Origin: Ziziphus jujuba | Lineage: Eukaryota > Streptophyta > Magnoliopsida > Rosales > Rhamnaceae | Assembly (NCBI RefSeq): GCF_031755915.1 | Contig: NC_083383.1 | Location: 30,607,501 to 30,671,500 of the forward strand | Direction: 5' to 3' | DNA: 64,000 nucleotides | Shown: positions 11,967-25,164 of the stretch, piece after piece | How the letters are laid out: the number at the start of each line of letters is the position of its first letter | Numbering within the stretch: position 1 is the stretch's first letter | Notes under the pieces: generated by a model | Database searches by the model: none | Seen by the model: the letters and a program-made list of their open reading frames with translations, nothing else | What the model was told of the DNA's origin: nothing | Translations under genes and position numbers: made by a program

Positions 11967-12401
11967 TTGGATATTTTGATATTTTTTATTTTCAAAATTA
12001 TTATAAATTAATTCAAAATTATTAAAATTAACAGAAACAGTTCAAAAATTGCACTTTAGTATGCAGTAATTATTTATCTATTTTTTATTTTTTTTTCAAA
12101 TAAATTTAGTAAAATAGATTAGTAAACTAAAAAAACTTACAGTTAGGCCAAAATAAACTTTGATATCCTTTATTTTCACTGCATTTTCACTTAGAAAGTT
12201 GTAAAAAAAAATTTTGACAAATAATATCCCTCATTTTCAAACTTATTAATTTTTGACAAAATCAGTTAAGAATGGATCATGTGCTACTCACATGATCCTT
12301 GAAATTGTTTTTCTGAAATTTTTTTCCCATTTTTGTTGAATTAATTTGAGGAAACTTAATTAAAAAATATAAAATTCTAAGCGATCCGTTTTGAAACACA
12401 G
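11391..12401. other. Intergenic, no gene seen
   Basis: AT-rich DNA with a (TA)n run near 11937-11958 and poly(T) patches. I see no coding exon, repeat pair or element end. Confidence 0.7.
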
Positions 12402-12511
12402 AGTAAATCCTCACTCTCTTAAGCCAAACAAGAAAGGTCATGGTGGTTTTGTGAAAAGTAAATCCTCAATTTCTTAAGCCAAACAAGAAGAATCATGATG
12501 GTTCTGGTGAA
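12402..12511. repeat. Tandem duplication, 55-bp unit
   Basis: AGTAAATCCTCA..CTTAAGCCAAACAAGAA occurs at 12402 and again at 12457 with several substitutions, giving two adjacent diverged copies. Confidence 0.85.
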
Positions 12512-12776
12512 AAAGAGTGTCATCGTAGGCTGTGATGATAATGGGGATTACTTTGTGTTAGTATGATATTATTTGCTTTGAGCCCAGCCTTTGGACAGTA
12601 TTATTTTTGCCTAAGCAACACTTAGTTTGTCTTAAAAGCTTCATACTAGTGGGAGAAGTGCCCATGCATATAATTACTTACTTGATGTGGGATTGGTTAG
12701 TGGTCTTGCCCCTCTTTGCCTTGCATCTTTCAAGATTCACAGATCTTACTTCTTGGATAAGAATTAGAGGTAGAGA

Positions 12777-13237
12777 ATGAGGAAGACAGGGAAGATGATG
12801 AGGATAATAAAGAAGAAGAATAAGAGGCGGCAAAGTAATGTCGTTGTGGAAAAGTATCTCCAAGTTGTAAAACGGTGTAGGGGAAATTATTTAGCAGCAA
12901 GAGTGGTCAAGGAAATTGTTGAGGAAGATCATGATGAAGCTGGAGATGCAGGTGAATGTCAAGGCATGGGTCCACAGCTGGGGCATTTAACTTCTCTATT
13001 ATTGTAGTTTTATTTTTTATTTTTGCGTTCTTGAGTAAATATTTCAGTTCCAATTAATTAATATTTTTAACTTTTAGTTGAGTTTGGTGATTAAACTTTT
13101 GCTTGATTGATTGTATTAATGCTTTGAGATAAACCCCTTTTTCTATTGCAGAAGAAGCTTTGGTGGTTGCAAAAGAAGCTTGCGGGGGCTGCAAAGCCAT
13201 TGATAATCAATACGAGGACAAAGATGTAAGAAGATAG
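12777..13237 (+). CDS. Weak candidate: two-exon small basic/acidic protein of unknown identity
   Basis: An open frame starts with ATG at 12777. A donor-like G|GTGAAT at 12951/12952 and an acceptor-like TTCTATTGCAG ending at 13151 join exon 12777-12951 in frame to 13152-13237, which ends in TAG. The product would be 86 residues: a very basic N-terminus (KKKNKRRQ), an acidic middle (IVEEDHDEAGDA) and a short tail with CGGCK. I recognise no family. The purine-rich start resembles simple-sequence DNA, so this may not be a gene. In-frame splicing across a plausible T-rich intron is the only positive sign. Confidence 0.18.
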
Positions 13238-13455
13238 AGAAGAAAGATTAAACGGTGTGCTTTGATTTTTTTTTTATTTTTTTCTCACAAAACAATTCCA
13301 GAATTTAGAAGAAAAGAAAAAAAAATCAATTTATCAGATCACACGAGTAGCACATGACAAATTCTTAACATTGAATAGATTTGATAACAACATTCCATGT
13401 TCTACTTATTTTTCTTTTATATATCCCAATCAATTTTTATAAGTTAAATCTATTA

Positions 13456-13609
13456 ATCAATTTGTAATAGGAATATTGATTATTTTATTTGTTCATATTG
13501 GATTTATTTAGATGCCGGCAGAAATTTTTTTGATCAATATGTAATTTGAATATTGATTATTTTATTTGTTCATATTGGATTGATTTTGATCTCGGCGAAA
13601 AATTTTATA
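13456..13609. repeat. Tandem duplication, 77-bp unit
   Basis: Two adjacent copies, starting at 13456 and 13533, share AATATTGATTATTTTATTTG and the following TTCATATTGGATT. The copies are diverged. Confidence 0.85.
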
Positions 13610-14603
13610 AATATCAATTGTGATATATTTAAGCAATTGGACTGGTATGAATAAGATCTTTGAGTGTGACAACCAGCTAGCACACCATATCCAAATGTGT
13701 TATAGCCTATAGGAACTCTTTTTTTTGGGTGAGTATTATAGCCTAGAGGAACTCAAATCTAGTAAAATATTTCCAATCGAATTAGCTGATCCAGTAAAAT
13801 TGGATTTGATTTGATTAAACGTTTTCAACACCCTATCTGTTTTCCACTTTATTTTTAAACTAATAAAGAAAAGATATAAAGTACATGCAAAGAGCAAGTT
13901 TGCCTCTCTGTGGCGTCCCATGCAAAAGAGTGCATTAATTGGATAATGGGATAACGGGGTTCTATTTCCATATTTACCATATATGTTTCAAAGCTTTAGA
14001 AGATTCAGTCTTATTACTCTTATATTATATTAATTTTTTATTGATGTCACACACCCACTTTGTATCACAAACTTTACACGTTTGATTAACGAGATAAGTA
14101 CTATCATCAGCTTAGATAGAAAGATGGGATTACTAGGAAGTAGCAACATGCACACCTCCTTCCTTTGCCTTTGCGATTTTCACCCAAAATCTTATAAGAT
14201 ATATTTACATATTTATACCAACTCTCAATAATTAAAAATCCATGGGATCGTATACCTTTTTGTCACGTATCGAAACGTTATTAATTTCAACCATTTCCTA
14301 ATTAATTATACGGATATACATCCATATTTTTTTCGTCTCATAATAAATAAATAATTTCTTATTCTCCCTTAGATTTGGGAATTATACATGCATAGTTATA
14401 AAGGGGCTTGCCGTCTTGCTTACTAATTAAATATAATATTAATTTGTCCACACAACTACTGGTTTAATATTTGAAAGTAAATTTAAATTCCTTTTTTTTT
14501 TTTTTTAGATTTATATCTTACAACTAGATGTTGGCTTCATCATGAAGCTTTTTTATAGGTCTAAATTATTTATAAAAAATTGTTTAAACATTTTTTAAAA
14601 GTC

Positions 14604-14665
14604 ATACCAAACAAGATCAGCCTAATGTAAAAACTATACCAAACAGGATCAACCTAATGTAAGTC
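14604..14665. repeat. Tandem duplication, 32-bp unit
   Basis: ATACCAAACAAGATCAGCCT (14604) recurs at 14636 with few changes. A phrase at 14690-14704 (GAGTTTGAATCCTC) resembles an RNA polymerase III B box, so a SINE remnant is possible. Confidence 0.7.
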
Positions 14666-15847
14666 CAATATTTCTTTAAGCAAGAGTTTAGAGTTTGAAT
14701 CCTCATTTCAATATTAAAAAACAAAAAAGTTTGATTTTTTAATAAGTGACACATGGATGTAGCTTTAAGGGGTATCTAGTTGGTGTCAAAAAGTCTAAAT
14801 TAAGTATGTTTTCTACCTTTTTGTAGAGATAATTATTGAATAAAGACTTTCCAATTTTTATTGAATGTTTACTTTGATTACATGTTTAAAATAAGATATC
14901 TTATGTCTTAGATTCAATCATCAGTTATATCTCTACATATATTAGAGTCATCAAATTTCTTTATCATTAAACAAAAACCTAAATAAATCCAAAAACTGAC
15001 TAAACTTTTTGACATAATATTATTAGGTGGATAAGAGACTTCATGGTTTTAAATGTAACTAAAATGATTTTAATTATTAGTGTACTTCTAATACTATTTT
15101 GTTTTTAAAATTTGAAAAATGAATTCACTGATGTAAAATCCTACATACTTATATTATATAATGGCCTAACAGAGTTAGGGAAGTTGCAGATAATAATAAA
15201 TATATATAAGCTAATCATTAAAGTTTTCACTAACAGACGCACTTGAGGACGTTGGATTTTCCATCAGTGGGGGCAGCATAGACAAAATGATAATGACATC
15301 CCAATTCCCATGTAAAAGATTACTAGCTACATTTTCCTCGTGCACGCTCTAATTTAATCATTAATCTTGCTTCCTTAATTCCCACCACCCAAATTCTTAT
15401 CAATAATTTTTTTTTTTTTGGGGTAAATACCCAAATTCTTATCCGCTTAGCATCAATGCCAAACACCAAATATATATATATATATATATATATTATTATT
15501 TGAGCATTGTATAGATTTATGACCTAAACTTTAATTTTTATATGTATAAATTTTAATCTAAGTGGGTTGTGTAGTTTATTTTATGATATATAATATTGAT
15601 GTGAGTAACATAAATTGAGAGAAAAGAAGGGAATTTAAAAAATATTTTTTAAAAAAATATTCAAGTTATTTACATATTATATGATAATTTAATATATATA
15701 TTATATGATAATTGAATATATTGTTATTAAATAATTTACTTTTTCTGACTAGATTTTTAATATTAAAATATAAAAATAAAAATAAATATTATAAATTAAT
15801 AAATTTTGGAAACTTTCATACCAATTAACCATCCTTCTTTAAATTTT

Positions 15848-15971
15848 ATGATATATCTCGAAGGAGGTAAATCCTGGTTAATTTGTACAACTCTATATGA
15901 AAATGAAATATGATATATCTCGAAGGAGGTAAATCCTGTTTAATTCGTACAACTCTATATGAAAATGAAAT
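15848..15971. repeat. Tandem duplication, 62-bp unit
   Basis: ATGATATATCTCGAAGGAGG begins at 15848 and again at 15910. The copies differ at only a few positions (CCTGGTTAATTTG versus CCTGTTTAATTCG), so the duplication is fairly recent. Confidence 0.9.
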
Positions 15972-17091
15972 GCACGTGCATGGAAAAAGAAATCTTCATC
16001 AACAATATTCTTGAGTTCATTGCATCGGAGACTGTACAATGTATTTGGGTCATGCATTTGCTTTTCCGCTAAAAGAGACAAGTACACATTTTACTTCCGG
16101 AGAGGTAAAATTTTTTCACCTCTGTAAATAATTGGACAAGGAAAATAGAGAAAAGATACATCGAATCGATGTTGATATATATCGAGAACCAAAGGGCAGT
16201 TGAAATATATAATCACAAAAAAAAAAGGAACCCCCTTAATTCTGGGGTAAAAGTACTTTGGTCAAGATTTTGACCCACATTCATTGTGTATGTGCCATTT
16301 CTGCCCTTGCCACAGAACTGAAACCTTTAAAAGCGACTCTGGCTTTTGATTTCTTAGCAACTCATAAATAATATTTTTTCGATACTACCAAAAAATAAAA
16401 ATAAAAAATACTCATTTATATATATATATATATATTTAAAAAAATATCGATGTCGATGGAAATATTAAAAATACGGTGTTACAAAAATATCGATAAAATT
16501 ATAAAAATTATAAATTTTTAATTTAAAATATAAATTTTTATATATGAGATAATTAATATAGTAAAAAGATATAAAAATACAATAATTAGAATACAATAAT
16601 TATAAAATATTTTATAAATATTAAAAATTATTTATAAGTGAATAAAATATCAAGTTGATTAGCACCAAAATATAGAAAATTTAACAGATAATAGTAAGAT
16701 ACAAGAAATTCTCATATATAATCCCTAATACATTATACATACAAAAAAAAATTTCTTGGTTCTTCAAATTGATGATCATATTTTGATGTTTCGAGCATAT
16801 AACAATAGACATTCCAATTCATATTAAATTTTTCATGTAATTATGGATATGCCAAATATATCTTTCTCTATCAATCCTAATCAATTGTCCAAATGGAAGA
16901 TAATGTGGATTTATCCAATGAAGAGTATAACATTCATTTTGAGACATTAGATGATTGAAGATATCAACATTGTAATCACTGTGAGGATTATGTGATCTCA
17001 TTTGACCAATTGGATACACATTTTACACTTTCATTCACATTCTTTAAAAAAAAAAAAAAAAAAAAATCAATAACGAAAAAAAAAATATTTC
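15972..17091. other. Intergenic AT-rich DNA, no gene seen
   Basis: AT-rich sequence with a (TA)n run at about 16418-16433. Phrases such as ATATCGATGTCGATGG near 16445 echo the CGATAT-rich repeat at 17988-19060. No credible open frame. Confidence 0.6.
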
Positions 17092-17560
17092 CTATCTTGT
17101 TCTCTTCAGCCATCTCTGCGTATCCCTCTTCCCTTCAGCCATCTCTTCCTCTTCTCTTTCTCGTCCCTCTCTTTCCCTTTAGTCTTCTCTTTCCCTCTCT
17201 TCTCGGCCAAATCACAACCTAGATCACAACCAGCCCTCTCTACTAGGCCGATCACACTCACATCACAACTAGGGAAACAAATTCACAACACACAAACATA
17301 CAAATCATATCACATTCACAAACACACAAACCAAACAGTAGCAGATCACAACCACACACACATGCCGGCCAAAATCTCCCCGAAAATTCCATCAACAACT
17401 AATGACAATCCACTGATTTCTCCATCGATTTTCCACCATATCCACAAAAAAAAACAAAATCCCCACACACATCTGCATTTCCAGTCGATTTCGGCGACAT
17501 TCCTCCAGCAACCATGATGGAAACTCTTTCTTCCCCCCCCTATCGGTGTTGGAGGTGGAC
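17092..17560. other. Pyrimidine-rich then AC-rich tract of unknown origin
   Basis: 17092-17215 is almost pure C/T (repeats of TTCAGCCATCTCT), 17225-17370 is rich in CA and ACA, and 17370-17560 is mixed-base unique sequence. The composition contrasts sharply with the AT-rich flanks. It could be the leader or promoter of a dead transposable element or of an untranslated transcript. I could not identify it, and it has no long open frame. Confidence 0.4.
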
Positions 17561-17987
17561 GACAACTGACATTATCGTTGACTTCTTGCTGGTCTCGGCG
17601 ACATTTGCTTCCCTGTATATATATATATATATATATACACGCACATATGCCATATAAAATGTTACTTTGTAATTATTTGGGCCAATGATGGAAACGGGAT
17701 GGGATTTTTGACACTATATTTATATATGGTCACCAAAAGGAATTTTTTGTAAGTAGATAACGATAATAAATGATTGTTTCTCATAAAATTTTTTCCTAAG
17801 TCCTTTATAATATTAAAATCGTATAATGATACGTACTCTATATATATATATACACACATAAAGAAAATAAAATGATAAAGATTTTTAATGTTTTCTTATC
17901 ACAAAAGGCTAGATTAGAGGAAGAAAACTAGGCATACCTATACACATTCATGCAGACTTTAGTTTATATCTTTATGAGCTATGAGTC

Positions 17988-19060
17988 ATAGTTTAAAATA
18001 TCAAAATTTTTTACGAAAATTTCTATTTTTAAACACATTAAAAGAAAATTTAGCTTTTGAGTGAAAATGAATATAATTTTCATAATATCCACCAAAATTT
18101 TTAATATTTCTTTATAATTTTTATGAAAATTTTCATTATAATATACACATCATATTTTTCACAATTCGATTAAAAAATTAAAAATTTACATAGAAATTTC
18201 TGAAATTCATAGAAATTTGGAAAATATCTATGATTTTTTTATAAATTTTTTTTACCAAATTAATATTATTGATAATTTTAATAATTAGGCAAATAAAAAA
18301 AATACATTTAATAAACAATGTCCAAAATTACATTAGATTAGTCTACTTATCATATTTTTAGTGAAAATTAGTATCACAAATTCCAACTTTACTTATCTAT
18401 TAACATTTTTTTTTGAATAATTAATTTAATATTTATATAAATATTATAAAGTAGATAAAAATTAGAACATAGACAAAAATTAAAAGATATGCAAGAAATA
18501 TATTTTTTGAAACTAAGGTTCAAAATTTCGATATCACTAGTATTTGATATATGCAAACTTAACTCTTAAATATTCATATCAATGGTATATTAGCAATTAC
18601 ATACAAAATTATTAAAAACATACATATTTTATAACTATTTTTACATTTCATATTTTAAAATTAGAATGAAGAAGATACAAATAATTCTCAACCATCTAGA
18701 AATTCTTTGTAATATTAAAATGACATTTATAAAATATAATGTAAATTGTAATAATTGTACATCTTAATTAATAAATAGTTTTGATAAATATGTATATTTT
18801 TATTATTAATAATATATTTTTAATTATTAACACTTATTATAAATTGATTGATTAAGAAAAATATAATATCCATTGAAAATTTTGTCTAATTTTAATAGTC
18901 AATTTGATATTTAATTAATTAAACAAGCTAATTCTAAAGTTTTAATAAAAAAATTTATTTTTTAAATAAATTTTCTACAATTTTCATAATTTGTTTTTGA
19001 CTTTTAATCGGTATTCGATCATTTTCGATATTTCTATCTATATCAAAATTTTGAACCTTA
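17988..19060. mobile_element. Possible non-autonomous Mutator-like element, about 1.07 kb
   Basis: The segment is flanked by a perfect 9-bp direct repeat CTATGAGTC (17979-17987 and 19061-19069), the duplication size made by Mutator-like elements. Its ends are loosely inverted: the left starts ATAGTTTAAAATATCAAAAT, and the right end reversed starts TAAGGTTCAAAATTTTGATA. A closer match to the right end lies internally at 18513-18535, so the structure may be nested. The interior is non-coding and very AT-rich. Degenerate ends in AT-rich DNA make this tentative. Confidence 0.4.
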
Positions 19061-19069
19061 CTATGAGTC

Positions 19070-20246
19070 TGTAACGAAGTACAATAACCTAATCATAACC
19101 AACAAAAGTAATTAAACAATTTCACCTTTTTTTTTTTTCCATTGGCTTATATAAGATAGGTCTACTTTTTTTTAAGTGTTTTCTAAACAAATCATTTTTT
19201 AATAAATTTGATTAAAAAACTCCTTAAAAAGCTTGAAGCATTGTTAAAAAATTGTCTAGACACATTTCAAAAGCAACTTTTAAATCTTGTTTTGAACTCT
19301 TAAGCTATGTTAAACAAGGCATTAAAGCAGAAAATATTAAATGGATTTGGATTCAATTGAGTTTCCAAAGTGATGGAAAGCGCCTCCTCTTTCTTCTTTT
19401 TGTTTTGGGCCCCAAGGCCCTCCATACAAACCAAAAAAGAGATAAGAATTGCATTTGACAAGAAGTAAAAATGCACAATCTATACAGAAGCTTTTGCTTG
19501 TAATTCTAACTTCCAAGGTTTATATTTTCCCCGTAAAATGTCTAATAATTGTGAAGAATTATTCAGCAGATTCTCCAATATTGCGGCATTAAGTAGCAAG
19601 TTCTACATGTTAAAAAAGAAACAAGCTTTAATTGTCCAAAACCTAATATTAAGCTTTTCTTGAAAAATTTAATCTATAGGCGAGGTCATAAAAGTACGTC
19701 CAAAATTTTAGGATCAAATTAGCAAGTTTGTACATTTTTTAATAAATTTGAGGTTTCAGGTTTGAAGTACTTCTGGCCATGAAATCCAAGCTCAGAGCTT
19801 GGACCCGTATACGGGTCTAAGATTTTTAATATGGACCCTCTAAACCAGCCCGAATACACTGATCCCTTGCGTGATGGGTCGGTCTCTTATGTCTCAAATA
19901 TCGAGTCCTTACCCGCTTTTCTTTTTTGTTTTAATTTTTTGAATATAATACTTACAAACATTTAGTTTTTTGGGGGGACAATAATAATTAAAGTCCCAAA
20001 CTTTTATTTTTATTTTTTAGATAAGCAGCCTTCGGAAGAATCAAACCTCAGTTAAATGAAAATTATTATTGCCATATCAACTGCTTGGCAAGAAAAGTCA
20101 TAAACTTATCCTTAAATGATACTTTTCTATTGAAATTTCACCAAAATTTTGTGATTCTGGATTCTTTTTTTTTTTTTTTTTTTTTAGTGTCGTTTTCAGG
20201 CTAATTTATTTTTCGTTTTTACAATATATATATATATAGATATATA

Positions 20247-20278
<32 letters not shown>

Positions 20279-22939
20279 GAAGCTCGCCTCATTTAAGATT
20301 TTTAGAATTTACCCCCCCAAAAAAAAAAAAAAAAAAAAAACTAAGATTTTGTTTTAGTATGACACGTTATTAGTAGTTTGAACAGAGGGACACGTTACAA
20401 GTTTGGTCCATTTTACTCGACAAATTTGTTGCCACTTGCCAGCGCTCATAATAGTTGTGTCCAATTTCTTTTTCATTTTTTAATTCAATTTTAGGATTTT
20501 TTTTTTCTTTCTTTCATCCAAATATTAGAATTATTTATTTTATTTTCAAAATCAGGGTCTATATTTCTAATTTCTTCGGTGTTAAAATAAAAAGCTAATT
20601 ATCCTCTATATTTTGGTGAGATTGCACATCAAATTCTTGAATTCAAAATGTTTTATATGAATTTTCAACCTACCTTTTATTTCAAATCAATTCAATTTTC
20701 AAATTGATCAATATAAAATTTCAAAATCGAAAAAATCTATTAGTTTTTTAATGTACAAATAAGATGAGAAATTTAATTAATTAATGAGACAAATAATAAA
20801 TTTTCTCAAATTTTAAATTTTTTTATTAATTAATTAGAAAATCTATTTTGAAATTAGACTAATAACAAACAAATTACTAATTGAGCAACCCATGGAGAAT
20901 GTTTTAAATTTGAATACCCAACGATCAAGGTACAGCATTCTAAAATGCAATCAACAAAGAAAAAAGTAAAGGAAAAAAAATTCCCAGGAAATATCTCTCA
21001 ATATATGGATTAATTAGTTTATTTGAGATATATGCTTTATACGGTATCCTGAGACATGTCATGCTACATTCGTCCGCAGGCAGTATGTCTGGGCATTTTA
21101 TATATAGTATTTAAGTTTATGATCCTAGAAAGGCTAAGAATTTAATCAAACGGATAAGTAGGATACAATGACTTTAAGATAAGCTTTGGTCTTCCTGACC
21201 TGAAAGCATTCTCTAGAATTATTTGGAAGCACCCAGCTAGTTCAAAATTGTGGGCATATATATAATATACATATATATATATATATATAACATATAGTTA
21301 CTGTTCTTACATACCCATTGGAAAAGCTGAGGGGGAGATGAAGAGCAAAATGGGGAACCAAAATTTATGGTATATCAACTTTCTAAAACCTTTATACGTT
21401 CTTTTCTCATTTCAATTATTTCATGTTTTTGCTTTGTTTTTGGTTTTCTTTTTTGTTTTGTTTCTTTGGTTAAATTTGTTTTCTTTTTATGTGGTACTTA
21501 GAGATCATGTCACTAGTTAAAACCTTAAAATATTGCATGATTTTGTTTCTCATTCTTTGTTTTGTTATTTGTAACACCAAATATGTAGGTTTTAGTGGTG
21601 GGTATTGAACAGATCTGACGGTCATTAGCTAATGTAATTAATTTTAGGATTTAATTTAATTTTTTTTTTTTTTAAATTGTTTGCTTCTTTCGTGGTGATC
21701 ATCTTCGTTTAGAGAGAATTAGGGTACAGTAACACAAGTATCAAAATGAGTGTATAAGCAAATAGCGTTATCAGGGCACTATATATGTTTTGCAATATAT
21801 ATTTGTATATAAATAATTAATTTGTGAGTCTTTGCCATCTTCCTACAGAATCAGATCTTCGTTACTTCTGACTTGCTCCATCCTACTTGTGGTAATATTT
21901 AGCTGACTATGCTCTTTCACTCTCTCTTTCTTCAATTTTCTGATTGTGAAAATTAGTGATTATTGGTTCACGGCCATGAATATGACGCTTTTGGTTTTTG
22001 CTCTTTGATTGTTGGTGGAGGACTAAACACTTAGCAACAACATGCAAGTTGAATGCAAAATTAAATAGCTCCTTCACCGCCATATATAATATAATATAAA
22101 ACTAGATTTGCCACAGAAGCTCAGATTGTAGACACACAAAACAATGACAACTTCATGAATTAGATATCGTCCTGACTTAGGACACCAACCTCAACACTAC
22201 TATGGATGGGCAATTTTGTCATTGTATAGGCTTTCTTTTGTCTTTTCTATCACTTACCAACTTATATTATTACTTCAGCTATGGATTACCAAAAATAGAA
22301 AAACGATACTTAGAAGTACACACTTTTTGATATATATTGTTTAGTTCCACTTCAAGATTATTTACCTAGATATTATAATATATTTAATTGTTTTCGGAAC
22401 GTATTAGGATGCTAAATTGGATTGAATCTTACCCAATCAAATTTGGTTAAATTTAAAACAACCTATATTTAATTGAATTGGACTTTTTTTGAATTGGATT
22501 TAAAATAGTTGAATTCAGTGCGGTTCAGTTCTTGATTTGAAGCTAGACCCTTTGTTTCTTTCTATTTTGCCTTATACTTCAATTGATTCCCAAGCTTGTT
22601 ATGTGATGAAGCTTTCCTTTGTCACCCTCAGCCTCAAATAGGGGTATTAAATGTAGTTGTCGAAATCAGAAAGCATAAATAAAGATTAGAAACTCATACT
22701 TTAGAGTTGAATTTCTTTAAAACTTTGCAAGAAAAGATGAGATCACTACTAAGATTGTTTTTCTTAAAACATTCTTTTATATGTGGTACAACTAATTTTG
22801 TGACCACATATAGAATATAGCTAGTAACATTTTTTTGGCAAAAAAAAGTTAGTATCATTTTTGTTTGTAGCAAAGTTGTAACCTAGTATTTAGTCATAGC
22901 AGCGGTCACAATAGCAATGTATAAAGAAATGGTTATGGT
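19070..22939. other. Intergenic, no gene seen
   Basis: AT-rich DNA with (TA)n runs at 20223-20278 and 21260-21290 and long poly(T) tracts (20165-20186). The 60-residue open frame near 21338 is Phe-rich low complexity. I see no exon, element end or RNA gene. Confidence 0.65.
20312..20340. repeat. Poly(C)7-poly(A)22 tract
   Basis: Seven C followed by 22 A, with TAAGATTTT just before (20294-20302) and just after the tract. It may be a small retroposed insertion. See the similar tract at 44475-44525. Confidence 0.7.
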
Positions 22940-22944
22940 AATAA

Positions 22945-23326
22945 TGGAGAAATCATTGAACATTTTATGATTCAATCGATGATATTACTAGAGCTTTTGG
23001 TTGTTTTTTTATACATATACAACGGTAGGATTTAGAGAGAATCCTTTACATATATAATAAGAAGCTTGATCGATTTTACATACTTGTAAAGAGATAGAAT
23101 TCTAGCTTATATAGGAAAATAAAATAAGGTCTTTCCTAGCAGGATGTGTTTTTGTATGGCAAGAAAGATTCTATCCTATAGATGTCTGTTTCAAAAACAT
23201 TCCTTTATTGAAGGATTGACCTTTGCTTGATTTTCTTCTATCAATCTCGTAATATAGGTTTTGTTTCCTATTGTAAATAGGTCTTGATTAGGATAATTTT
23301 GATCCTTTTGATTTTTGCCTTTATCA
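22945..23326 (-). repeat. Copia 3' LTR, intact length 382 bp
   Basis: On the plus strand it starts TGGAGAAATC and ends TTTATCA, giving TG..CA ends. It aligns along its length with 25939-26292 followed by 30452-30505. Confidence 0.88.
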
Positions 23327-23424
23327 TGCCCCCTCAAGCAAGGGGATGGACTGCAATAAACCACGAGCTTGGAACAAAATTGTTTGAATAGGTCTCCTAC
23401 TAATAGCTTGGTTTGGTATATCAA

Positions 23425-23760
23425 CTATCTAGAGATATAAAGGAATGAATCGTGTAATGACTTGTATAATAGCAACTTTTCTCTTACAAAGTGATAGATT
23501 ATACGTATGTGCTTCCTTCGTCCATGGATGATAGGATTAACTGTCATGTAAAGCACTGATGTTGTCACATAGAAGATGAAGGGGCTGCAAGAGTGAAACT
23601 CCGATGTCACGTAGGATAAATGTGATCCATGTAATTTCTTTTGCGGTTGATGCCATAAGCATATATTCTGCTTTTGCACTCGATTGAGCAATTATTGGTT
23701 GCTTTTTAAAAGACCAGGATATGCAGTTGTCACCGAGGAAGATGCAAAAGCTACTTGTAC
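23425..23760 (-). pseudogene. Copia RNase H domain remnant
   Basis: Minus-strand translation shows the typical end of copia pol (SSAKAEYM-like, then AKEITWI, HLLCDN, NPIIHGRRKHIRI, YHFVREK), broken into more than one frame. In the family this domain degrades the RNA strand during reverse transcription. It is non-functional here. Confidence 0.8.
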
Positions 23761-24254
23761 TCCTTCTGGTCGCTAGACAGCCTACCCAATCGGCATCACA
23801 GAAAGCTGTGAGGTTTTAAGAGCTTTGTTCAATGAATCAGAGTCCATAGTTCATGGTGCCTTTGATATGTTAGAGGATTCTCTTGACTTCTCTAAGATGC
23901 AATGACGTTGGGTTTGAAAATTCTGACAAACACGGCTAACAGCTTAAGTTATGCCAGGTCGAGTGAATGTTAGTTATTATCGGCTGCCAACAATTCTTTG
24001 GTATTTAATTGCATTAACAGATAGGTGATCATCCTTTTGAGATGTTATCTTAGTTGCCATCGATGTTTCATGTCAGCTGGTTCCAACATCTTAGCCTGAC
24101 AAAGGAGAACATGAGTATATTTTTCTTGAGAGAGGAACATGCCCTTTGGAAAGTAGCTCCGGAAATGTAATAGAACTTGCCAAGATCTTTTGTTGGAAAT
24201 TCAGTTTCCGTTTTGTGTACAAGATTATTGATTAACAAAGGATTGTTTCCTGTT

Positions 24255-25045
24255 AATAGAAGTCATCAACATAAATTGTTTTGCTTAAAAATGAAGAGAT
24301 AAGGATCAGATTTATTACAATGGACACCGAGAGCTAATAAAAATTAAGATAGACGATCGAAACATGCTCTGAGAGCTTTGTTGAAATTGTTTTGCTTAAA
24401 AATGAAGAGATAAGGATCAGATTTATTACAATGGACACCGAGAGCTAATAAAAATTAAGATAGACGATCAAAACATGCTCTAAGAGCTTTGTTGGAGCCC
24501 ATATAAAGATCCTTTTAGAAGACAAACATGATTAGGATGAGTTGAAAAGATAAAACCTAAGGCTAGTCCATGTAGATAGTTTCTTTTAGTTTTCCATGTA
24601 AAAGAGCAGTTTTGATGTCAAGTTGACGTATTGTCCATTTAGAACATACTGCAATAGATATTGCCAGATGAAGGATTGTGTGTTTGACTATTGGACTGTA
24701 AGTTTCTTCGAAATCAAGTTTTTTAACCTGAGTGAAGCCCTTCATCACCAATCGTGCTTTTGGACGTTCTATAGTCCCATTTACTTCGTATTTAGTTCGA
24801 TATGTCCATTTTGATCCAACAATGTTCGTGTTTGAAGGTCCTGGAACTAGAATCCAGGTTTTGTTTGAATGTAGTGTATTGATCTCTTCTTTCATCGCAT
24901 GAAACCAAGAAGGGTCTTTCAAAGCTGCTTTGAGAGTTTTAGGTTCTGTAGATAGTAATGCTATCTGTAAAGATAGACTCGGGTTTGTTGTAATTTTCTT
25001 CTTGTGATCATGGGGTGAACATTCTGTAGAGAGTTTTCTACTCAA
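24255..25045 (-). pseudogene. Copia reverse transcriptase remnant
   Basis: An open stretch at 24563-25045 carries the start of copia RT: WFHAMKEEINTL, NKTWILVPGP, VGSKWTYRTKY, IERPKARLVMKGFTQ and RQLDIKTALLHG. The catalytic YVDD box is encoded near 24255-24272 in a different, interrupted frame (SKTIYVDDFY followed by a stop). A 111-bp tandem duplication lies between the two parts. The gene is clearly dead. Confidence 0.85.
24273..24494. repeat. 111-bp tandem duplication inside copia RT
   Basis: AAATTGTTTTGCTTAAAAAT starts at 24273 and again at 24384. The two 111-bp units differ at only about two positions (GATCGAAAC/GATCAAAAC, CTCTGAG/CTCTAAG), so the duplication is much younger than the element. 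Confidence 0.92.
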
Positions 25046-25164
25046 TTGTGTGATATTGAAGAGACCTGCAAACCAATAACAAAATTATGTGGAATACTTT
25101 CAGGATCATGAATTGATATTGGTGATTGCTCTTTTTGTTCGTCTGGTGTTGGTGATGTTTCGGT

